Source: RUG11462 sp045539315 (lineage in GTDB: Bacteria; Bacillota; Clostridia; Oscillospirales; Acutalibacteraceae). From it: 64,000 nt of DNA. Of the stretch, positions 34,201 to 41,649 are shown in pieces; the stretch's first letter is position 1, and every line of letters starts with the position of its first letter. The translations under genes were made by a program, and so were the position numbers. The stretch lies in the NCBI GenBank assembly GCA_045539315.1, contig JAZQFC010000039.1, positions 62,001-126,000 of the forward strand. Reading direction: 5' to 3'. Under the pieces are notes generated by a model that worked only from the letters and a program-made list of their open reading frames with translations, had not been told where the DNA came from and ran no database searches.

Positions 34201-34996
34201 TTCCGTTTATCGTTCCATCTTTCCACTTTAAATCATCTTGATCTGCATAGGCAGTCCAAGTCGGAAATGCAACTCTTGTAACACCAACATTATCACTAAC
34301 ATTGCAAGTAACCGTATAGCCTGTACTTGTAACATTACTTACTTTAACATTTGAAATAGTTGGTGCTGTTGTGTCGGAAGGAGTGGCATACAAAGATTTT
34401 ACTTCGTTAACATAAGTATAACAACAACTTGTTGTTGCTCCATTCGCATTAAAGCCAGAGGGCATTTCTAAAAACTGACTTTTAAAAGGATCAATAGCAT
34501 TTGCAGTTGTAGCTTCTCCGGCTGTACTTCCTCTGCAGATTCTTAAATCTAAATGGAAACCGCTAGAATCTCCCGTGCTACCCATAGTTCCAATAACTGT
34601 ATTTTTTGATACACTCTGACCATTGCTAACATTTACTCCTGTTAAATGGCCATATCTGCTGATATAACTTACTCCTTGATAAGTGTGTTTTATATATACA
34701 GCGTTGCCTAAACCACCACCGCAACCACAATAGGTTCCGTAATTATGAGCACAAACGTTTCTAACGGTATATACTACTGTGCCAGGATAACAAGCATAAA
34801 TAGCACAGCCTTGTGCACCTACGATGTCAAGCGCACAATGATTTCTACCATCAAGATAACACGAACTCAATGAATTAGAAGATGGTACAGGCCATCTCCA
34901 ATCACGATTTCCTGCCGCGCTTACGCTAACACTTGCTATTGGTATTATTGTGAAAATTAGTAATACCGATAGAATTATACTGACTAATTTTTTCAT
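31262..34996 (-). CDS. Large secreted M23-like / C-type-lectin multidomain protein
   Basis: A 1244-aa surface protein. Signal peptide to about 28; M23-like domain about 33-165 with H53-x3-D57 and H117, but the last motif is HLD (148-150) instead of HxH; GBS-Bsp-like repeat about 210-305; Ig-like region about 310-425; two C-type-lectin domains at about 434-558 and 572-704 (GGHLATISS, GGHLVTITS and Trp-Asn motifs); MBG-like repeats (GKGNYTG) near 705-775, 920-985 and 985-1065; Cys-pair ribbon-like segments between them; a Fn3-like basic C-terminus. It probably binds and perhaps cleaves cell-wall or host/fibre glycans. The divergent XRE protein is its likely repressor. Confidence 0.85.
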   Translation of the reverse strand: MKKLVSIILSVLLIFTIIPIASVSVSAAGNRDWRWPVPSSNSLSSCYLDGRNHCALDIVGAQGCAIYACYPGTVVYTVRNVCAHNYGTYCGCGGGLGNAVYIKHTYQGVSYISRYGHLTGVNVSNGQSVSKNTVIGTMGSTGDSSGFHLDLRICRGSTAGEATTANAIDPFKSQFLEMPSGFNANGATTSCCYTYVNEVKSLYATPSDTTAPTISNVKVSNVTSTGYTVTCNVSDNVGVTRVAFPTWTAYADQDDLKWKDGTINGNTATFNVKTSDHNNETGIYYTHIYAYDAAGKSTSVATWCNVPVDDIICCDDSKSYKNGYYTDDDEVLRLWGWAFSNKGKEVSFKYKIDDGNEIKIENVVRTDVKNAYSSICAFTNVGYDVDLELSKVESGKHTVVIIATSTSGNSVVVSEHSFYVSHIADLENNKRTVTFNNHTYEIYDQYLDYHKALEYCESKGGHLATISSAFENEGIYQSIKGYKDTYFLGATDEVTEGDWKWCDGTNMTYSNWASTQPDNAGSGEHYLEMWSESGLWNDARLKSADYYAEVSGFICEYEDYEEQGYVFSGNNKYVLYNSFLTWEEAKTFAEEKGGHLVTITSPHENGIVGCLIQVHGTCNNYWLGAKKVTETEFEWVTGEEWIYDNWGENEPNEPITSSYAQISAFDYEHATGFKEAYTWNDILPEGGSSDFYLLKNSGFIVEYENVKKDLENCDISLEYATTDYTGKEKTPTITIKDGSTTLVKGTDYTVEYLNNTDVGTASVVVIGKGNYTGKIIKEFEIVCKNHKYSDWTIIEQATCTEKGEKICACLICEEENKEIIPALGHTEVIDKAVAPTCTKTGLTQGKHCSTCDKVLVKQEIVNKASHTPSSDWVVTKPATTENSGERVKHCTVCDEIIETEVIPKLDVVLPTNISDCEITVKYSSTVYSGSAKKPSVTVKDGSTTLINGTDYAVKYSNNLNAGTATITIKGKGNYTGTVTKTFEIEKKSFDSWGLPPETKAVQYPANNLETRYTMSMGDYKLIKDIDYTVSIVGEIKIGNIVKVIYTGKGNFTGERVYTFKIICNQYIDGHICDKWIVETEPTCESEGSEYGICTLCGEKEVSTIPKLEHSWEWVSDYAPSDYFNKGYECYWLVCSECGFEDEDSYIEHSIPKLKLKKPKVSYFSKNRIISVKTTHKYAYGYQIRYKIKGNWKYKTVTSRKTTEIWNLGKFKKGAKYKIQVRGFMKQGSKKAYSDWTGIKTVKVK

Positions 34997-35028
34997 TTTA
35001 TTTTTCTCCTTATACTTCTAAAACACTT

Positions 35029-35096
35029 TAACCTGTTTCAGGTTATAAATATTTTAACCTGTTTCAGGTTAAATGTCAATACCCTAAAACAGGCTA
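35029..35096. promoter_or_regulatory. Three XRE operators, TAACCTG-N3-CAGGTTA
   Basis: Perfect 7-N3-7 palindromes at 35029-35045 and 35055-35071 and an imperfect copy at 35080-35096; starts are 26 and 25 bp apart. The arrangement relative to the leftward promoter is the same to the base as in the XRE region at 11176-11243, although the sequence is different. Confidence 0.82.
35051..35079 (-). promoter_or_regulatory. Promoter of the 1244-aa surface protein
   Basis: Minus strand TTGACA (35074-35079), 17 bp, TAAAAT (35051-35056). Operator 2 fills the spacer and operator 3 abuts the -35. Confidence 0.77.
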
Positions 35097-35169
35097 ACTT
35101 AAAATACAATTATATGTATATTTTGAGACTATGTGTATATTATCATTTTAAGTTTAAGAGGTGTGGCTT

Positions 35170-35394
35170 ATGTATCCACGAATCAGAGATTTACGCGAAG
35201 ATAAGGATTTAACTCAAAAACAGGTTGCTAGTATTCTTGGTATGTCACAAACAGGTTATTCAAAATACGAAACTGGTGAAAATGATATTCCTACCGATGT
35301 TTTGATTCGATTATCAAGATTTTACGAAACAAGTATTGATTATTTGCTTGGACAAACTGCATATAAAAAGCCTTATCCAAAAATGTGGCAATAA
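35170..35394 (+). CDS. XRE-family transcriptional repressor
   Basis: A 74-aa Cro/CI-type HTH protein: RIRDLREDKDLTQKQVASIL, recognition helix near SQTGYSKYETG and C-terminal RFYETSIDYLLGQ. It is closely similar to the XRE protein at 11268, but the recognition helix differs (SQTGYSKYE against TQRKYSYIE), matching the different operators. ATG 35170 is chosen because AAGAGGTG lies 6 bp upstream; an in-frame GTG at 35161 overlaps that site. It probably represses the divergent surface protein and itself. Confidence 0.88.
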   Translation: MYPRIRDLREDKDLTQKQVASILGMSQTGYSKYETGENDIPTDVLIRLSRFYETSIDYLLGQTAYKKPYPKMWQ

Positions 35395-35399
35395 CATAT

Positions 35400-35434
35400 A
35401 AAAAAACGCTTATCAGTTTTGATAAGCGTTTTTT
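35400..35434. terminator. Bidirectional terminator after XRE gene
   Basis: AACGCTTATC pairs with GATAAGCGTT around AGTTTT, with A6 before and T6 after, between convergent genes. Confidence 0.88.
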
Positions 35435-36278
35435 AATTTATCTGATTTCTATATTGTTTTGGGGTTATTCCAAATTCTTTCTTAAACACAGTTGAAAAAT
35501 AGTTTCCATCGCAAAAACCACATTCAACTGCGATATTTGTAATCGAAAGCGAAGTGGTTTTTAGTAACACTTGCGCTTGAGAAAGCCTTACATTATTTAA
35601 AACTTTTGATATTGATTTACCGCAACTATCATAAAATGTATGGCGCAGATAAGATGGCGAATAATTAAGCCGTTTTGCCATACTCTCTAGCGTAAAATCA
35701 TTCATATAATTATCATAAATATAGCGCAAAACCATTGTATAAATCTGCGTTTTTGTATCGCTAGAACTTTGTTGTTTTAAACATTCTTTCAGTAGCGCTT
35801 TAAACATATATTCAAGCGGTTTTACAACTTGCAATACTTTTTGGGCTTTTGGCACATTTGATTTTAAATCATTATAAAGCCTTACATAATCTTCGCCGAG
35901 TAGCGCTTTATACTTTTCAAAAAATAATTTAGATTTTTTGAGTTTTCCTTTATACCCTGAAACATTTATGCAACAAATCATACTATTCTCGCTGAAAATC
36001 GGTATAACAAATTCTTCTACCCCCGCATAACAACAAGAATAATAAGGCTTTGTGATATGTTTATTATTAAGTTTTCTTTTATTTTCAGCGCATAATCCAC
36101 AAGTTTTATCATTCGCCTTTAAATATGAACACACCGCGCACAAATGCACCTCATATTCAAGAAGCGTTGGCAAATGCCTTTCTAAAACATTATCAAAACA
36201 ACTAACGCTCACTAAATACCCATTATCTCGCAAAAACGAAATATAAGATGTTATATCATTTAGTATTTCACTGTTCAT
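35433..36278 (-). CDS. PocR-sensor AraC-family regulator
   Basis: A 281-aa regulator with an N-terminal PocR-like sensor (about 20-140; conserved cysteines in HLCAVCSYLKANDKTCGLC and YYSCCYAG) and a C-terminal AraC double HTH (MAKRLNYSPSYLRHTFYDSC and CGFCDGNYFSTVFKKEFG). PocR domains bind small hydrocarbon derivatives or, via cysteines, possibly metals. The ATG at 36278 is the first good methionine; the longer frame runs into the divergent promoter. It is divergent from an FAD oxidoreductase gene and is its likely activator. Confidence 0.87.
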   Translation of the reverse strand: MNSEILNDITSYISFLRDNGYLVSVSCFDNVLERHLPTLLEYEVHLCAVCSYLKANDKTCGLCAENKRKLNNKHITKPYYSCCYAGVEEFVIPIFSENSMICCINVSGYKGKLKKSKLFFEKYKALLGEDYVRLYNDLKSNVPKAQKVLQVVKPLEYMFKALLKECLKQQSSSDTKTQIYTMVLRYIYDNYMNDFTLESMAKRLNYSPSYLRHTFYDSCGKSISKVLNNVRLSQAQVLLKTTSLSITNIAVECGFCDGNYFSTVFKKEFGITPKQYRNQIN

Positions 36279-36327
36279 ATCATCACTCAAAAAGACAAAT
36301 TTCAAAGAAAATAGTGCCAAATAACAC

Positions 36328-36357
36328 TTGTTTCTTTGATAAAAACAGTATATACTG
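36328..36357 (+). promoter_or_regulatory. Promoter and palindrome upstream of FAD oxidoreductase
   Basis: TTGTTT (36328-36333), 17 bp, TATACT (36351-36356). The -10 is embedded in the palindrome CAGTATATACTG (36346-36357), a possible operator. Confidence 0.5.
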
Positions 36358-36393
36358 AAATTAATGAAAAATCAAGGTTTTGGAGGAATTTTT

Positions 36394-37695
36394 ATGAAAA
36401 CTTACAAAGAGCCTGTAAAAGAACTACCGATTATTGCAGAAGTTGAAGTGCTTGTTTGTGGTGGTGGCCCTGCTGGTATCGGCGCTGCTTTGCGCTCATC
36501 TAGAGAAGGCGCTGACACTATGATAGTTGAATCACAAGACTGTTTGGGTGGAGTTGCAACTGCCGGTATGATGTCTCACTGGGGCGGTCGCTCTTCAAGT
36601 AAGATTATGGTTGAAATGTGGGAGCGTACTTATCAAAAATGTGTTGACGGACTTGGTTGGTGCGAAAAAAATGTTGAAGATAACAAAACAAAAATACATC
36701 ACGGTGCGCAAAAAATCACACTTGATGAAATGATGAATGAAGCCGGCGTTAAAGTGCTTTATTATACTTTTATTTGTGATGCTATTGTTGAAGATGACAC
36801 AATAAAAGGCGTTATTGTTGAAAATAAATCAGGACGTGGCGTTATACTTGCTAAAAGAATTATTGACTCAACCGGCGATGGCGATGTAGCATATCACGCG
36901 GGCGTGCCATATTTCAAAGGTAGAGAAACAGATGGCAGAATGCAACCTGCTACTTTGATGTTTAAAATCGGTGGCGTTGATTATTCGCGCGCAGTTTTCC
37001 CTGGCAGTTTTGAATCAAAAGTAGAGACTGAAAAAGGTGAATTACAAGCGCTCGCTAAAGAGATAATTCCTTTCCCTGCTGGGCATGTGCTTCTATATTC
37101 TCAACCAACTCCTGGCACTGTTTGTTGTAATATGACAAACGCAATTGAAGTTGATGGTACAAACGCCGAGAGCGTTACAAAAGGACTTATGACCTGTCGT
37201 TCACAAATCGCGCCTATTATTGATTTCTTGCACGAGTATGTGCCTGGTTATGAAAATTGTTGGCTTATGAGCGAGGGCTCACTGCTTGGAATTCGTGAAA
37301 CTCGCCATTTTGAAGGCTATAAATCTTTAACTCCTGAAGATATTTTAGAGGCAAGGCTTCACGATGACTGGTGTGTTCGCAGAGCATTTTTCAACTTTGA
37401 TGTGCATAATTTAACAGGCGCTTCGCTTGATAAAACAGGTGTGCAACACGAATGGAAGCAACCTGATGACTATTCAATTCCTTATGGTTGTATTTTGCCT
37501 AAAAAAATTGATAACCTTTTGTTATCAGGCAGAAACATTTCTGGTAGCCATTTAGCACATTCAAACTATAGAATTATGTCGGTTTGTATGGCGCTTGGCG
37601 AAGCAGCAGGCGCAGCCGCTGCAATTTCTTTAAAAGATAATGTTAATTTAAAAGATGTTGATATTAAAAAGATTCAAACATCTGTTGGCGAATAA
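36394..37695 (+). CDS. FAD-dependent oxidoreductase
   Basis: A 433-aa flavoprotein of the FAD-dependent oxidoreductase family (PF12831-like). The dinucleotide-binding motif VLVCGGGPAGIGAAL is at about 22-36, followed by VESQDCLGGVATAGMM; the C-terminal FAD motif is LLSGRNISGSHLAHSNYRIM. No signal peptide. ATG 36394 follows GGAGG by 8 bp; the upstream in-frame ATG at 36364 has no site. The substrate is unknown; the divergent PocR-AraC regulator suggests induction by a small organic compound. Confidence 0.85.
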   Translation: MKTYKEPVKELPIIAEVEVLVCGGGPAGIGAALRSSREGADTMIVESQDCLGGVATAGMMSHWGGRSSSKIMVEMWERTYQKCVDGLGWCEKNVEDNKTKIHHGAQKITLDEMMNEAGVKVLYYTFICDAIVEDDTIKGVIVENKSGRGVILAKRIIDSTGDGDVAYHAGVPYFKGRETDGRMQPATLMFKIGGVDYSRAVFPGSFESKVETEKGELQALAKEIIPFPAGHVLLYSQPTPGTVCCNMTNAIEVDGTNAESVTKGLMTCRSQIAPIIDFLHEYVPGYENCWLMSEGSLLGIRETRHFEGYKSLTPEDILEARLHDDWCVRRAFFNFDVHNLTGASLDKTGVQHEWKQPDDYSIPYGCILPKKIDNLLLSGRNISGSHLAHSNYRIMSVCMALGEAAGAAAAISLKDNVNLKDVDIKKIQTSVGE

Positions 37696-37715
37696 AATTT
37701 TATAACACATAATAA

Positions 37716-37747
37716 AAACTCGGTGTGGAGTTAACCACACCGAGTTT
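37716..37747 (+). terminator. Terminator after FAD oxidoreductase
   Basis: ACTCGGTGTGG (37718-37728) pairs with CCACACCGAGT (37735-37745), followed by TTT. Confidence 0.88.
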
Positions 37748-38008
37748 TATCATTTTTAGAATTATCTAAATTACAAACAAAATTATGAATCTTTGTTTAA
37801 ATTCTCATTGGCCCTATTTCCTTTTCAAAAAATAATTTGAAAAAAGTTACTTATCTCATTGGCTTAATCCTCATAATAAAAATTACCATAATTTCTTACG
37901 ACTTTTTTAAATTTAAAATTAACTGTACATCACTATCCCAACCTTTTTTATATTAAGTCCGAATATGGTTTAAGTTAATAGTCGTTAAGTCAAGTGCAGG
38001 GCTTTAAA
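37748..38008. other. Intergenic region without recognised gene
   Basis: About 260 bp of AT-rich sequence between the terminator and the small acidic membrane protein gene. TCTCATTGGC occurs twice (near 37802 and 37856), but I see no RNA gene, coding sequence or clear terminator for the minus-strand gene. Confidence 0.5.
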
Positions 38009-38227
38009 TTATTCTTCTTCAGATTGAACCTCTTCGATTTCTTCATAAGAATCTTCATCATCAATATATTCATCTTCATCGAAGTAATAATCCATAAATT
38101 CTTCTGTTTTTTTATCTTCGAAGTATTTAATAACTGCATATACAGCGCCTGCGATAGCAGCAATTGTTGCTACAAATCCGACTACTAACAGCAGATTTTT
38201 AGTAAAACTTTGTTTTTCTTCGCCCAT
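38009..38227 (-). CDS. Small acidic-tailed membrane protein
   Basis: A 72-aa protein with one hydrophobic helix (about 10-32, VVGFVATIAAIAGAVYAVIKYF) followed by an extremely acidic C-terminus (EDSYEEIEEVQSEEE). The layout resembles YtxH-like or other single-pass envelope proteins, but no family is assigned. ATG 38227 follows GGAGTTGATACC. A consensus minus-strand promoter lies just upstream. Confidence 0.7.
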   Translation of the reverse strand: MGEEKQSFTKNLLLVVGFVATIAAIAGAVYAVIKYFEDKKTEEFMDYYFDEDEYIDDEDSYEEIEEVQSEEE

Positions 38228-38260
38228 TGGTATCAACTCCGTTCTTCTTAGGTCATCTTT

Positions 38261-38289
38261 ATTATAACCTATCTTTTATAAAATGTCAA
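38261..38289 (-). promoter_or_regulatory. Promoter of the acidic-tailed membrane protein
   Basis: Minus strand TTGACA (38284-38289), 17 bp, TATAAT (38261-38266): a perfect vegetative consensus. Confidence 0.8.
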
Positions 38290-38318
38290 CAAAAATCTTT
38301 AACTTTTTTCAAAAAAAT

Positions 38319-39206
38319 TTATCTTTTTGTCAACTTTTTAGCAAATATTCGTTTATAAAGCCTTAAAAGTGTAATATCGTTTTCAAATAACCATCTGTTT
38401 ATTTCTGCGCCAAAAAGCATACTTATCATACAAAACCACAGCCAAAGCATTAAAAATACAACCGCGGTTAACGAACCATAAATATAAGATAATCTTCCTA
38501 CATTTTGAATATAAATCGAATAAAATGAAGAAAATACAAGCCAAAAACAACTTGAAAGAAATGCGCCTGTAAATTGACGAGTAAACTTAATTTTTGACCT
38601 GCCTAAAAACCTATAAGCACTCATAAAAAGCAATGTTAAAAATACAAGCAAAACAAAATATCTTATTTCTAATATTGCGCTTACTATCCAATTTACCGCA
38701 GGGATATACGCGCTTATAACAAGCGCAATATGTCTGCCGAAAAGCACCACGCCAACGAGCGCCACAATGCTTATCATAAACAAAATTGTGTAAACTAACG
38801 ACCAGAATGCCGATTTAAGATAGTTTTCATCATCATTTGTAGCGAAAACCACTCGAAGCCCTGCTGAAATTGCGTTTACCCCGCGTGACGCTGTCCAAAT
38901 AAGGAATATTGTTGTTACCGACATAAACGAAATAGTGACATTGCTATAAAAATCTGCAACGATATTATGCGCTAAATCGGTAATTTGCATTGGCAAAAAT
39001 TCATTTATTACATTGTCAATATACTCTTGTGGCACAGGCACAACCATTTGCAAAATGTTAAGAAGCAACATAACAAACGGCACTGATGATATAATTACAA
39101 AGAATGATGCCTGCGACGCATAAGCAAAAATATGGTTATCTATAAAAAGGTTTGAAAGTTTTGCAAAAAAGCCAAAAACCTTATTTAAAGTTTTTTTGAA
39201 TTTCAT
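38319..39206 (-). CDS. YihY/BrkB-family membrane protein
   Basis: A 295-aa polytopic protein of the YihY/BrkB family (formerly misnamed ribonuclease BN). About six hydrophobic helices; the family signature region is FAYASQASFFVIISSVPFVMLLL and LPMQITDLAHNIVADFYSN, and the C-terminal YIYGSLTAVVFLMLWLWFCMISMLFGAEINR is diagnostic. Function in bacteria is unsettled. It lies 23 bp downstream of rex and is probably in its transcript. Confidence 0.9.
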   Translation of the reverse strand: MKFKKTLNKVFGFFAKLSNLFIDNHIFAYASQASFFVIISSVPFVMLLLNILQMVVPVPQEYIDNVINEFLPMQITDLAHNIVADFYSNVTISFMSVTTIFLIWTASRGVNAISAGLRVVFATNDDENYLKSAFWSLVYTILFMISIVALVGVVLFGRHIALVISAYIPAVNWIVSAILEIRYFVLLVFLTLLFMSAYRFLGRSKIKFTRQFTGAFLSSCFWLVFSSFYSIYIQNVGRLSYIYGSLTAVVFLMLWLWFCMISMLFGAEINRWLFENDITLLRLYKRIFAKKLTKR

Positions 39207-39229
39207 TAAACCACTCCAAAAGTAACTAA

Positions 39230-39880
39230 TTATTTATCAGATTGCTTTTCTTGCGATTCCTTTACTTTGTAGCAAAATGTCATCAAAGAGTCACTTAAAT
39301 GAACATTTTCAACCGGTACGTCTGGGAATTTTAAATTAAAATCATAGTGAGAAAAATTCCAAAAACCTGAAACGCCGAGTTTTATCAATTGCTTAACAGT
39401 TGACTCTGCCTCTGTTTCGGGAATGCACAACACTGCAACACTAGGTTTGTGCGCTCTGCAAAATTCGTCAAGACCATTTATATGACGAACAGGCATACCC
39501 TTAATCATTTGCCCTGCAATAGACTCTTTTTTATCAAAAATGCCTATTAAATTAAATCCGCGTTTTTCAAAAGCCATATGAGTTGCAATTGCACGACCTA
39601 AATTACCCGCACCGATAATTACAGCGCTATATTTTCTATTAAGCCCTAAAATCTCGCCGATTTCATTATAAAGTTCAGGCACATTATATCCGTAACCTTG
39701 TTGACCAAAACCACCAAAACAGTTAAGGTCTTGTCTAATTTGCGAAGCAGTAAGCCCCATTTTTGTTGCAAGCGAGCCTGATGAAATACGCGAAACATTG
39801 TTGTTTTGCAACTCGCCTAAAAAACGGTAGTATCTCGGTAATCTTTTAATAACCGAGTTTGAAACTTTGTAATTAGCCAT
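39230..39880 (-). CDS. rex: Redox-sensing transcriptional repressor Rex
   Basis: A 216-aa repressor that senses the NADH/NAD+ ratio and controls fermentation and respiration genes. Winged-helix N-terminus (VIKRLPRYYRFLGEL, ...GLTASQIRQDLNCFGGFGQQGYGY) and C-terminal Rossmann domain with IGAGNLGRAIATH. Length and motifs are standard. ATG 39880 lies 27 bp after the YcxB-like gene, with GGGGGAGCAAA as ribosome binding site. I found no convincing full Rex operator in the window. Confidence 0.95.
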   Translation of the reverse strand: MANYKVSNSVIKRLPRYYRFLGELQNNNVSRISSGSLATKMGLTASQIRQDLNCFGGFGQQGYGYNVPELYNEIGEILGLNRKYSAVIIGAGNLGRAIATHMAFEKRGFNLIGIFDKKESIAGQMIKGMPVRHINGLDEFCRAHKPSVAVLCIPETEAESTVKQLIKLGVSGFWNFSHYDFNLKFPDVPVENVHLSDSLMTFCYKVKESQEKQSDK

Positions 39881-39907
39881 TTTGCTCCCCCTTTTTTTAA
39901 TCTATAA

Positions 39908-40417
39908 TTATTTAACTTTTATATTTTTTGAAATAAGAAAATCTTTTAACTCTTGTAAACTACCTTCTTCAAAACCATCAGGCGCTATCATAATTCTATG
40001 TCCTGTTTTTTTAACGCATAGTGCGCAAATAGTTTTCTTGCAAGTAAATGCTTTTACACTTTCTAATTTAAAACTTGTACGATTACTGCCTTCTTCAACT
40101 ATTACTTCTTCATCAGTTATAGTGATAGTTGCTTGTGGTAAATCATCATCGCCATAAAGCACCTTATTTGTCTTTTTCAGTCTATTAACTTGAACTATTG
40201 GCATAATCACATAAGTTAACAACGCATAAAAAATCATTAAAGCAACAATAGGAATATCAACTTTACCATAATAAATTAACATTGGTAAATCCAAAATCGC
40301 ACAAAACGCAATAATAACGGCTCCTGCAATGTAAATTGGTTTCATCGTTATTTTATAGACTAATTCTTTTGCCATTTTTTCATCGCCATAAAACTTATTT
40401 ACAAACTTCTTCTCCAT
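39908..40417 (-). CDS. YcxB-like membrane protein
   Basis: A 169-aa protein with two hydrophobic helices (about 30-52 and 57-80) and a C-terminal cytoplasmic YcxB-like domain (ITITDEEVIVEEGSNRTSFKLESVKAF... MIAPDGFEEGSLQELKDFL). Function unknown. ATG 40417 comes right after the upstream TGA (TGATAATG), with AGGTGGA overlapping the end of the previous gene, so it is translationally coupled to it. Confidence 0.78.
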   Translation of the reverse strand: MEKKFVNKFYGDEKMAKELVYKITMKPIYIAGAVIIAFCAILDLPMLIYYGKVDIPIVALMIFYALLTYVIMPIVQVNRLKKTNKVLYGDDDLPQATITITDEEVIVEEGSNRTSFKLESVKAFTCKKTICALCVKKTGHRIMIAPDGFEEGSLQELKDFLISKNIKVK

Positions 40418-40419
40418 TA

Positions 40420-41649
40420 TCATTCCACCTTTATGGTATATAAATTTCCACAACTATCTGCAGTGTCTTTATTTGTTCCACCTTCGCCGAAAATAAATGT
40501 TTTGTCAATGTACTCAAAACTAATCATATAACTATCGGCCTCGAAATTCAAAACTTCAGAAAATTTTTCAAGGTTTTCTGTTACAAAAACGCTTGTTTTA
40601 AATTTACCGCTTTCTAATTTCTTGCTAGAGAGAACATAAAGTTGATCTTCAATTACCAACAAATCACGAGCCACAAAGCCCTCATAACCTTCGCCAAAAC
40701 TACACTCGGTGTAATTTTTCAAATCATCTGTGAAAAGCAAGCCGTTGTTTGCAAAAACTAATTTGCCATCATATTCGACCTGCGCTTGAATAATGTCATA
40801 GTCATACTGATTGTCGCCTTTTTCAATGACTGGTGTAAGAGTTTTTTTACCCTCTATATAATCAAATCTGCATTCTTCTTTGTTGTAGATATAAAGGCCT
40901 TTATAAGGGTCGCCAATTATATCTGAACTATTATGCCAAGCATAAAGATTATCTTCAAAAACAATTAACTCGCCAACTACAATACGAATATGGTCCTCGG
41001 TAATTTCTTTGCCATCTTTATAAATAAAAGCGTGTTTTGTTGTGTCAATAAACTCAACAGGCATATCGCTTTTTTCAATATACTGAATCATTCCATATTC
41101 ATCAGGGTACAAAACCTGTCCACAGAAAAACAACTTGTCATCAAACTCTTCCATATCAAGACAATGAACAAAAGATGGCAAAACACTATAATACTCAAAC
41201 CATTCATATTCATCATTTTTAGTTTTTCTATAAAACTCGCCCACACCCCAATTAACAGGATCAACTGAAACAGTATAAAGACAGTCATCAAAAACATAAA
41301 ATTTTGAAATTTGGTCTGAATAAATGTTATCACAATTTTCAAAACTGCCATCTTTACTGTCATAACAAATGATTTTTGTAGGCCCTGAATTTGCTCCATA
41401 ATCCCCTGCGCTAATATAAACTTTACCGTTGTATGTTTGCATATCCCAAGGGTTGCGCGCAAACATATAATTTTCTGAATATTCATCAATTAACGCAGTA
41501 CTCGGTTTTGACAAAGTAATGCTGACCGGTTGTTTTGCTGACACGATTTTTGCTTTTGGTTTAAATGGATAAAACGCTATTACACCAAAAACAACTGCCA
41601 AAACTAAAACAACCGATACAACAAGAACTATTTTTTTATTGATTTTCAT
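40420..41649 (-). CDS. Membrane-anchored extracellular protein, propeller-like repeats
   Basis: A 409-aa protein with an N-terminal signal anchor (VVLVLAVVFGVIAFY, about 13-28) and a large extracellular part made of short beta-type repeats (KVYISAGDYG, CLYTVSVD, KLFFCGQVL, NLYAWHNSS, QLYVLSSKK), which suggests a beta-propeller. No enzyme motif is recognised. Its ATG overlaps the aconitase stop (TAATG) and its stop is next to the YcxB-like start, a curious coupling of a TCA enzyme with two membrane proteins. Confidence 0.7.
   Translation of the reverse strand: MKINKKIVLVVSVVLVLAVVFGVIAFYPFKPKAKIVSAKQPVSITLSKPSTALIDEYSENYMFARNPWDMQTYNGKVYISAGDYGANSGPTKIICYDSKDGSFENCDNIYSDQISKFYVFDDCLYTVSVDPVNWGVGEFYRKTKNDEYEWFEYYSVLPSFVHCLDMEEFDDKLFFCGQVLYPDEYGMIQYIEKSDMPVEFIDTTKHAFIYKDGKEITEDHIRIVVGELIVFEDNLYAWHNSSDIIGDPYKGLYIYNKEECRFDYIEGKKTLTPVIEKGDNQYDYDIIQAQVEYDGKLVFANNGLLFTDDLKNYTECSFGEGYEGFVARDLLVIEDQLYVLSSKKLESGKFKTSVFVTENLEKFSEVLNFEADSYMISFEYIDKTFIFGEGGTNKDTADSCGNLYTIKVE

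Noticed and set aside
37748..38008. A small RNA or tRNA gene in the gap after the FAD oxidoreductase
   Set aside because: No cloverleaf, promoter-terminator pair or conserved hairpin could be found by eye.
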